Source: Pseudonocardia sp. HH130630-07 (GTDB lineage Bacteria > Actinomycetota > Actinomycetes > Mycobacteriales > Pseudonocardiaceae). From it: 64,000 nt of DNA. Within the stretch, counting starts at the first letter, position 1. The number at the start of each line of letters is the position of its first letter. A model generated the notes under the pieces. That model did no database searches. It was given only the letters and a program-made list of their open reading frames with translations, and was not told the DNA's origin. Position numbers and translations under genes: made by a program. Shown piece by piece: positions 58,513 through 64,000 of the stretch. The stretch covers positions 4,092,001 through 4,156,000 of the forward strand of contig NZ_CP013854.1 of NCBI RefSeq assembly GCF_001698125.1. The letters are read 5' to 3'.

Positions 58513-58803
58513 ATGCCAGAGGTACGGAAGCGCTACGACCGGGAGTTCCGTGACGGAGCGGTCCGGGTCGTGGAGGAGACGGGCAAGCCGATCGCCCAGG
58601 TCGCCCGTGACCTGGGGGTCAACGAGGGCACGCTGGGCAACTGGGTGGCCCGTGCACGAGAGGCCCGCGAGGACACCGAGGGCCTGTCTCGCGGCGGCGT
58701 CGAGGAGCTCAAGCGGCTGCGCGCGGAGAACGCCGAGCTGCGGATGGAGCGTGATGTCCTCAAGCGATCCGTGGTCCTGTGGGTCAAGGAGGCGACGAAG
58801 TGA
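58513..58803 (+). CDS. IS3-family OrfA (element B)
   Basis: 96 residues: a helix-turn-helix, KRYDREFRDGAVRVVEETGKP..IAQVARDLGVNEGTLGNWV, and a coiled coil, EELKRLRAENAELRMERDVLKRSVVLW. It overlaps OrfB by 4 bp (GTGA). OrfB has its own AAGGAGG ribosome site inside the end of OrfA, so coupled re-initiation may replace frameshifting. Confidence 0.92.
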   Translation: MPEVRKRYDREFRDGAVRVVEETGKPIAQVARDLGVNEGTLGNWVARAREAREDTEGLSRGGVEELKRLRAENAELRMERDVLKRSVVLWVKEATK

Positions 58804-59708
58804 GCGTGGCCCGTTTCATCGCCGACCAGAGGACCTTCCACCGGGTGCCGCACACGCTGGCCTGCGCCCTGTTGGGGGTGTCGATCTCCTGGTTGTACAA
58901 GTGGCTCGACCGCGCCGCGCGTTCCGACGGTGGTGCCACCGCGACCGAGAAGCGCCGCTGCGCGTTGGACGCCGCCGTGGCCGTGGCGTTCGACGACGCC
59001 CAGCGGCTACACGGCTCACCCCGTCTGCACGCCGACCTGTGTGAGGCCGGATGGCGGGTGTCGGAGAAGACCGTGGCGGACTCGATGCGCCGCCAGGGCC
59101 TGGTCGCCCGCCGGATCAAGCGGCACAACGGGCTGACCCGCCAGGACCGCACGGCGCCGAAGTTCCCGGACCTGCTTCGTCGGGGTTTCACTGCGGCCGA
59201 GCCGAACCGCAGATGGGTCGGGGACATGACCGAGATCCCCACCGCGGCCGGGAAGTTGTATCTGGCCACGGTGATCGACCTGTACTCGCGGCGGCTGCTC
59301 GGCGCGGCCACGGGGCTGCACCCGAACGCCGAGCTGGCGTGTGCGGCGATCCGGATGGCGGTGGCGGCCCGCGGCGGGGCGGACCGAATCGCCGGGGTGA
59401 TCTTCCACACCGACCGCGGGTCGACCTACACCGCGGGCGCGTTCACCGCTCTGTGTCGGCGGCTCGACATCCGTCAGTCGATGGGCCGGGTCGGGTCGTG
59501 TTTCGACAATGCCGCGGCGGAGGCGTTCTTCTCCAGCCTGGAGTGGGAAGTGCTGTCCCGCAACGACTTCGACACCATCAGTAGGGCGCGGGCGGCGGTC
59601 ATCGACTGGTGTTACGGCTTCTACAACCACCGGCGGCGACACAGTGCCGCCGCCGGGCTCTCACCGATCAACTACGAGAACGCCGCCCTCACCCGAGACG
59701 CGGCATAA
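58800..59708 (+). CDS. IS3-family OrfB, DDE transposase (element B)
   Basis: About 302 residues. HTH_21-type segment (RLHGSPRLHADLCEAGWRVS) and integrase core: D in WVGDMTEIPT, D in FHTDRGSTYTAGAF, E in NAAAEAFFSSLEWEVL, then YNHRRRHSAAAGLSPINYE. The catalytic triad is complete and the terminal repeats are intact, so it may be the youngest and still-active element of the island. Confidence 0.92.
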   Translation: MSVARFIADQRTFHRVPHTLACALLGVSISWLYKWLDRAARSDGGATATEKRRCALDAAVAVAFDDAQRLHGSPRLHADLCEAGWRVSEKTVADSMRRQGLVARRIKRHNGLTRQDRTAPKFPDLLRRGFTAAEPNRRWVGDMTEIPTAAGKLYLATVIDLYSRRLLGAATGLHPNAELACAAIRMAVAARGGADRIAGVIFHTDRGSTYTAGAFTALCRRLDIRQSMGRVGSCFDNAAAEAFFSSLEWEVLSRNDFDTISRARAAVIDWCYGFYNHRRRHSAAAGLSPINYENAALTRDAA

Positions 59709-59737
59709 GAACCCTCCACGATCTCGGGGGAACCGCA

Positions 59738-60535
59738 GGTGCGGATGCATTCGGCCTTGTAGAGGCCGTTGATGGTCTCCATCAGGGCGTTGTCGTAGGC
59801 GTCGCCGACGCTGCCGACCGAGGGCTGTATGCCCTCGAGGTGCAGGTGCTCGGTGAACCGCAGACTCGTATATTGCGACCCGGCATCGGAATGGCAGATC
59901 AGCTGGTCCCGGGCCACGGCTTTGCCCTCGTGGGCACGTCGCCACAGCGCCATCCGTAACGGCACGTCCACCAGCTCGACGTCACGAGTGAGCGCGGCGT
60001 GCCAGCCCACGATCTTCTGCGAGAAGCAGTCCACGATGAACGCCACGTAGGTGAACGACTGATACGTGCGCACGTAGGTGAAGTCGGTGACCCACTTGCT
60101 GTCGGGTGCTGAGGCGGTGAAGTTGCGGTCGAGCAGATCAGCGGCCCGCTGGGCGGTCGAGTCCGGGATGGTCGTGCGCGGCCGTTTCCCGCGGACCACT
60201 CCGGCCAGCCCCACCGAGCGCATCGCCCGGTCGACCGCTCCGAACCCAGCCTCGGGCAGCACCGTTCGACGGATCAGGGCCAGCATCTTGCGACGCCCAT
60301 AAAGTCCCTCTGGGGCCAGCACCGGTTCGCCGGCGCGGTTGGTGGTGAACGCCGCCGCACGGACGGCGTCTTCGACCAGGGCGTCGGTGACGGTCCGGGC
60401 CGCGACCCGGCCGGCGGCGCCGTTCCTGGTGCCGGTCCGAGCGCACCAGGCCCGCAAGGTTCGTGCCGCGATCGTGAGCCCCAGGGTGTTGAGGGCAGCA
60501 AGGATCGACTCGACGGCATGACCAGCAGCCCGCAT
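59738..60535 (-). pseudogene. OrfB of reversed element A, interrupted
   Basis: Identical in the parts inspected to the intact OrfB up to ECIRT. It then runs into the end of element B and stops after ~22 unrelated codons at 59672. The catalytic D, D and E are kept, but the C-terminal ~55 residues are lost to the fragment at 58303. Confidence 0.9.
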
Positions 60536-60555
60536 CTGATCGACGAACGCGACGA

Positions 60556-60876
60556 TCAGCGGTTTCGGGGGTCGAGCTCCCCCACGAAGAAAATCGTCGC
60601 CGACTTGAGGACCTCGTTGACCTCGCGCAGGCGCTTGTTCTCCGCCCGCAACCGCCGCAGCTCCTCGCGGTCATCGCTGGTCACGCCCGCTACGACGCCG
60701 GTGTCGACGTCGTGCTGGGACACCCAGCGACGCACGGACTCACGCGACACCCCGAGTGACTCAGCGACCTGGACATGCACGGCACGCTCGGTCGAGTACG
60801 CCGAACGATGCTCGGTCACCAGACGCACAGCCTGGCTCCGAACCGCTGGGTCGATCTTCTTGGGCACGACACCCAT
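60556..60876 (-). CDS. IS3-family OrfA (reversed copy of element A)
   Basis: 106 residues, same protein as at 54941 (MGVVPKKIDPAVRSQAVRLV start, ELDPRNR end). It has the same slip site and hairpin in reverse. Intact, but its OrfB partner is broken; it could still bind the ends of the intact copy and influence it. Confidence 0.92.
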   Translation of the reverse strand: MGVVPKKIDPAVRSQAVRLVTEHRSAYSTERAVHVQVAESLGVSRESVRRWVSQHDVDTGVVAGVTSDDREELRRLRAENKRLREVNEVLKSATIFFVGELDPRNR

Positions 60877-60921
60877 CCTCTCAGCCTGCTCACAACGGAG
60901 CGGCAGAGAAGCCGGGACGGT

Positions 60922-61819
60922 TCAGGGTGTGTCTCCCAATGCGCGGAGCCAGGTGACGATTGCCTTCAGGACGGCGCCGCCGCGGAAGGTCAGGGCGAGC
61001 TTGTCGTAACGGGTGGCCAGCCCGCGCCACTGCTTGACGTGGCAGAACCCGCACTCGACGACGTTGCGGTTTCGGTAGTCGACCGGATCGAATGCGGGCG
61101 GTCGGCCACCGCGTGAGCCCCGTCGTTTGCGGTGTCCCTGCTGGTCAGAGGGCTCCGGAATGACAGCGATGATCCGGCGCTCGCGCAGGTGCCGGCGGAT
61201 CGCGCGTGAGGAGTAGGCCTTGTCCGCGCGCACGCGTTCGGGCCGGGTCCGGGGTCGTCCCGGGCCCGGTCGGGCGATGCTCAGGTGCGCCATCAGGTGC
61301 GGAAACATTGGCGAGTCGCCGCCCTGGCCGGGGCCGAGGAGGACCACCAGCGGGCGGCCGTGCCCGTCAACGAGCTGGTGGATCTTCGTCGACAGCCCTC
61401 CGCGGGACCGTCCCAGCGCGTGATCTGCTGGTTCGGCGAGCAGATTCGTGTAGTTCGATCCGGCCCCCTGTGTCGCGCTTGAGGGTCGCGGCGTGCTGGT
61501 GGGCACGGATGATCGTGGAGTCCACGCTGACCGCCCACCCGAGCACCTCGGCGGCGTCGGCCTCGACCAGAAGAGCAGCCAGGATGTGGTCCCAGGTGCC
61601 GTCGCCGCTGTAGCGGCGGTGCCGCTTCCACAACGTCTGCCACGGCCCGAACTCGGCTGGGACGTCGCGCCAGGGAAGCCCGCACCGATACCGGTAGATG
61701 ATCCCCTCGAGCACCCGGCGGTCATCGCGGAACGGGCGCCCGCGACGACCCTCGGAGGAGGGCAACAGCGGCGCCAGACGGGCCCACTGGACATCAGTCA
61801 GGACAGCGGTACGCGGCAC
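60922..61819 (-). CDS. IS5-family transposase in two overlapping frames
   Basis: The first frame (61819 to 61367) gives MPRTAVLTDVQWARLAPLLP, a DUF4096-type N-terminus, and the first catalytic Asp in SVDSTIIRAHQHAA. The second frame, offset by +1, takes over near 61470 at a run of five G and reads EPADHALGRSRGGLSTKIH, then LGPGQGGDSPM, ADKAYSSRAIRRHLRERRII and NVVECGFCHVKQWRGLATRYDK (catalytic Glu region). Many IS427-group elements use such a frameshift; a mutation is the alternative. The stop codon uses the last bases of the neighbouring element A. Confidence 0.82.
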
Positions 61820-61866
61820 CGATCAAGCATCGCGCACCCCGGTCCGCCTATCTGGGAGACACGCCC
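60925..61866 (-). mobile_element. IS5-family element (IS427-like)
   Basis: Terminal repeats GGGTGTGTCTCCCA (60925-60938) and GGGCGTGTCTCCCA (reverse complement of 61853-61866) differ at one base. It abuts the end of the reversed element A directly, and no target duplication is visible, so one neighbour has probably moved or been deleted. About 940 bp, transposase on the reverse strand. Confidence 0.85.
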
Positions 61867-61916
61867 TAGCAGAGGGGACCGTCTGGTCGCGCCGGCTGGG
61901 CGTGGTCGAGTGGCCG

Positions 61917-61944
61917 TTGTCCACAAGTACCGGACTTGTCCACA
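61917..61944 (+). promoter_or_regulatory. Two DnaA boxes upstream of ssb
   Basis: TTGTCCACA occurs twice in direct orientation, at 61917-61925 and 61936-61944, 19 bp apart. This 9-mer is the preferred DnaA box of GC-rich actinobacteria. The two boxes lie 84-111 bp before the ssb start; DnaA could regulate ssb or titrate here. ACAAGT..ACTTGT between them forms a small inverted repeat. Confidence 0.65.
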
Positions 61945-62027
61945 GGGTCTCGGAAAGGTCGGCACTCCGACCGTGGCAACGGGATGCTCGAAGGGACCGA
62001 CATCGCGTCCATGCCCCGGAGGGTCCC

Positions 62028-62552
62028 GTGAGCACCAACCAGATCACCGTCGTCGGCAACCTGACCCGCAGGCCGCAGCTCCGCCACACCCCGGGTGGTC
62101 GGGCCGTGGTCGACCTGACGGTCGCCGAGAACTATCGGCGGCGCGACGAGAACAGCGGCGAGTGGCACGACGTCGCCAAGACCTACTACACCGTGACGTG
62201 CTGGCGGAAGCTGGCCGAGCACGCTGCGCAGACCTTGGACAAGGGGCATCCGGTGATCGTCGTCGGCCGCATGTTCGTCGAGGAGTGGGTCGATCGCGAC
62301 GGCGTGATGCGCAAGACGCCGAGGATCGATCCGATCAGCGTCGGGCCGGACCTGCGGTACTCGGCGGTGCTGATTCCGCCCCGGCCGTCGAACGGCACCG
62401 ACCGCGAGGTCGACGTGATCTCGCAGCGGGTGCACGACTGGGAGGTCCCGGCGGAGCCGCCGGAGGGCGCGGAGGAGCCGCCGGAGCCGGACGTTGCGAT
62501 GGCCGGCAGTGCTCCGCGGGACGGCGCGATCGCACCGGCTTCCGATGGCTGA
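62028..62552 (+). CDS. ssb: Single-stranded DNA-binding protein
   Basis: 174 residues. The OB-fold has the SSB start NQITVVGNLTRRPQLRHTPGG, then DLTVAENYRRRD, YYTVTCWRKLAEHAAQTLDKG and VVGRMFVEEW. The tail is acidic and proline-rich, but lacks the usual DDDIPF-type tip (it ends PASDG), so partner binding may be altered. This suggests a paralogous SSB (SsbB-like) rather than the replicative one beside rpsF/rpsR. GTG start with CGGAGGG six bases upstream. Confidence 0.9.
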   Translation: MSTNQITVVGNLTRRPQLRHTPGGRAVVDLTVAENYRRRDENSGEWHDVAKTYYTVTCWRKLAEHAAQTLDKGHPVIVVGRMFVEEWVDRDGVMRKTPRIDPISVGPDLRYSAVLIPPRPSNGTDREVDVISQRVHDWEVPAEPPEGAEEPPEPDVAMAGSAPRDGAIAPASDG

Positions 62553-62577
62553 CCGACGCCGAACTACCATCGTCGTC

Positions 62578-64000
62578 GTGGCGGACCTGATTTACACGAT
62601 GCGGAACGTGCGCAAGGCGCACGGCGACAAGGTCATCCTGGAGAACGCGTCGATCAGCTTCCTGCCGGGGGCGAAGATCGGCGTCGTCGGCCCGAACGGG
62701 GCCGGGAAGTCGACCGTCCTGAAGATCATGGCCGGGCTGGAGAACGCGAACAACGGTGACGCGTTCCTCAAGCCCGGGGCGACGGTCGGCATCCTCCAGC
62801 AGGAGCCTCCCCTCAACGAGGAGAAGACGGTCCTCGGGAACGTCGAGGAGGGCCTGGGCGACGTCAAGGTCAAGCTCGATCGGTACAACGCCATCGCCGA
62901 GGAGATGGCCACGAACTACACCGACGAGCTGATGGAGGAGATGGGCAAGCTCCAGGAGGAGTTGGACCACGCTGACGCGTGGGAGCTCGACTCCCAGCTG
63001 GAGCAGGCGATGGACGCGCTCCGTTGCCCGCCCGGGGACGCCGAGGTCACCAACCTGTCCGGTGGTGAGCGCCGCCGGGTGGCGTTGTGCAAGCTGCTGC
63101 TGTCCCAGCCGGACCTGTTGCTGCTCGACGAGCCGACGAACCACCTCGACGCCGAGAGCGTGTTGTGGCTCGAGCAGTTCCTCGCCAAGTACCCCGGCGC
63201 CGTCCTCGCCGTCACTCACGACCGGTACTTCCTCGACAACGTCGCCGGTTGGATCCTCGAGCTGGACCGGGGCCGGACCTTCCCCTACGAGGGCAACTAC
63301 TCCACCTACCTGGAGAAGAAGGCCGGGCGGCTCGCCGTCCAGGGCAAGAAGGACGCGAAGCTCCAGAAGCGCCTCAAGGAGGAGCTGGCCTGGGTCCGCT
63401 CCAACCCGAAGGCCCGCCAGGCGAAGAGCCGGTCCCGGCTGGACCGCTACGACGAGATGGCGGCCGAGGCAGAGCGGCACCGCAAGCTCGACTTCGAGGA
63501 GATCCAGATCCCGCCGGGCCCGCGTATGGGCAACCAGGTCGTGGAGGTCTCGCACCTCGACAAGGGGTTCGACGGCCGCCAGCTGATCAAGGACCTGTCC
63601 TTCACGTTGCCGCGTAACGGGATCGTCGGCGTGATCGGGCCGAACGGCGTCGGTAAGACCACCCTCTTCAAGACGATCGTCGGGCTGGAGCAGGCGGACT
63701 CGGGCGAGGTCAAGGTCGGGGAGACGGTCAAGCTCTCCTACGTCGACCAGAACCGGGGTGGGATCGACCCGTCGAAGACCGTCTTCGAGGTCGTCTCCGA
63801 CGGGCTGGACTTCATCCAGGTCGGCAACGTCGAGATGCCGTCGCGTGCCTACGTCGCGGCGTTCGGTTTCAAGGGGCCCGACCAGCAGAAGCCGGCGGGT
63901 GTGCTGTCCGGTGGCGAGCGCAACCGGCTGAACCTCGCGTTGACGTTGAAGCTGGGTGGCAACCTGTTGCTGCTCGACGAGCCGACGAACGACCTGGACG
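62578..64000 (+). CDS. ettA: EttA, energy-dependent translational throttle ABC-F protein (5' part)
   Basis: 474 codons lie in the window; the end is cut. Two ABC domains: Walker A GPNGAGKST (38-46), signature LSGGERRRVALCKLLL, Walker B LLLLDEPTNHLDAESV, then the linker with ARQAKSRSRLDRYDEM, and a second Walker A GPNGVGKTT, signature LSGGERNRLNLALTLK, Walker B LLLLDEPTNDLD. The arm segment between the domains is of EttA type. It binds the ribosomal E site and gates the first elongation step by ATP level. GTG start has no ribosome site; TACCAT lies seven bases before it, so it may be leaderless. Confidence 0.95.
   Translation, partial: MADLIYTMRNVRKAHGDKVILENASISFLPGAKIGVVGPNGAGKSTVLKIMAGLENANNGDAFLKPGATVGILQQEPPLNEEKTVLGNVEEGLGDVKVKLDRYNAIAEEMATNYTDELMEEMGKLQEELDHADAWELDSQLEQAMDALRCPPGDAEVTNLSGGERRRVALCKLLLSQPDLLLLDEPTNHLDAESVLWLEQFLAKYPGAVLAVTHDRYFLDNVAGWILELDRGRTFPYEGNYSTYLEKKAGRLAVQGKKDAKLQKRLKEELAWVRSNPKARQAKSRSRLDRYDEMAAEAERHRKLDFEEIQIPPGPRMGNQVVEVSHLDKGFDGRQLIKDLSFTLPRNGIVGVIGPNGVGKTTLFKTIVGLEQADSGEVKVGETVKLSYVDQNRGGIDPSKTVFEVVSDGLDFIQVGNVEMPSRAYVAAFGFKGPDQQKPAGVLSGGERNRLNLALTLKLGGNLLLLDEPTNDLD

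Larger units (their letters stand above)
58467..59737 (+). mobile_element. IS3-family element B with 4-bp target duplication
   Basis: 1,271 bp bounded by 12-bp perfect repeats TGCGGTTCCCCC and GGGGGAACCGCA, extended imperfectly to about 25 bp. It is flanked by GGTG at 58463-58466 and 59738-59741. It lies inside orfB of the reversed element A: removing it and one GGTG restores the uninterrupted orfB sequence. It differs clearly from element A in both proteins. Confidence 0.93.
59738..60924 (-). mobile_element. Reversed copy of element A, 5' part (split by element B)
   Basis: Contains orfA and most of orfB in reverse, ending at 60924 with the repeat AAGCCGGGACGGTTCA (60909-60924), the left end of the element read backwards. 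It is the mirror image of 54893 onward, so a ~1.2-kb inverted repeat brackets the island. Confidence 0.92.

Overview
The window reads as chromosome of a GC-rich actinobacterium, most likely a Pseudonocardiaceae member (Pseudonocardia-like). The basis is the extreme GC bias, the many GTG starts and ATGA/GTGA overlaps, an actinobacterial rrn leader motif, and families such as an AurF-type oxygenase next to fprB. The genus is inference. The window carries a housekeeping part, one large biosynthetic operon and an insertion-sequence island.

Positions 1-10.5 kb hold ordinary genes: the end of an MHS-type transporter, a YeeE/YedE sulfur-compound transporter, two overlapping beta-sandwich/YceI genes, an AurF-like diiron oxygenase with a ferredoxin/ferredoxin-reductase fusion (a 30-bp palindrome lies in front), an S9 peptidase, an MFS exporter and an APH-fold kinase-like protein.

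Positions 10.9-42.7 kb form one continuous 17-gene plus-strand operon for a salicylate-capped, heterocyclised metallophore. It holds a type II thioesterase, salicylate synthase, thiazolinyl imide reductase, a VOC protein, an Opp/Nik-type importer (binding protein, two permeases, fused double ATPase), a Cy-A(MT)-PCP-TE synthetase, two Irt/Ybt-type ABC half-transporters, a saccharopine-dehydrogenase-like reductase, a stand-alone tandem methyltransferase, an asparagine-synthase-like amidotransferase, a P450, a salicylate-AMP ligase and an ArCP-Cy-A-PCP-Cy-A-PCP synthetase. Genes mostly overlap by 4 bp. The colinear prediction is salicylate plus three cyclised residues; the last is methylated, and probably reduced as in pyochelin. 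The gene set recalls the zinc-regulated coelibactin locus of Streptomyces coelicolor. Upstream there are an IdeR/DtxR-like iron box and a weaker Zur-like zinc box. The tandem methyltransferase, the AsnB homologue and the VOC protein are the least explained parts and the best candidates for new chemistry.

Positions 42.7-48.9 kb: a five-gene minus-strand operon (two-component system, SGNH protein, acyltransferase-3, membrane protein), tRNA-Arg(TCT), a PP2C phosphatase with an apparently leaderless start, and a methyltransferase-like protein.

Positions 49.3-54.85 kb: a complete 16S-23S-5S rRNA operon with a promoter and a strong terminator; the 16S-23S spacer has no tRNA.

Positions 54.9-61.9 kb: a nested IS island. 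One intact IS3-family element is followed by a 3' partial copy of itself, whose end is split by an IS256-family element with an 8-bp target duplication and a frameshifted transposase. A reversed copy of the same IS3 element is split by a second IS3-family element with a 4-bp duplication. An IS5-family element closes the island.

Positions 61.9-64 kb return to housekeeping: two DnaA boxes, ssb, and the 5' part of ettA.
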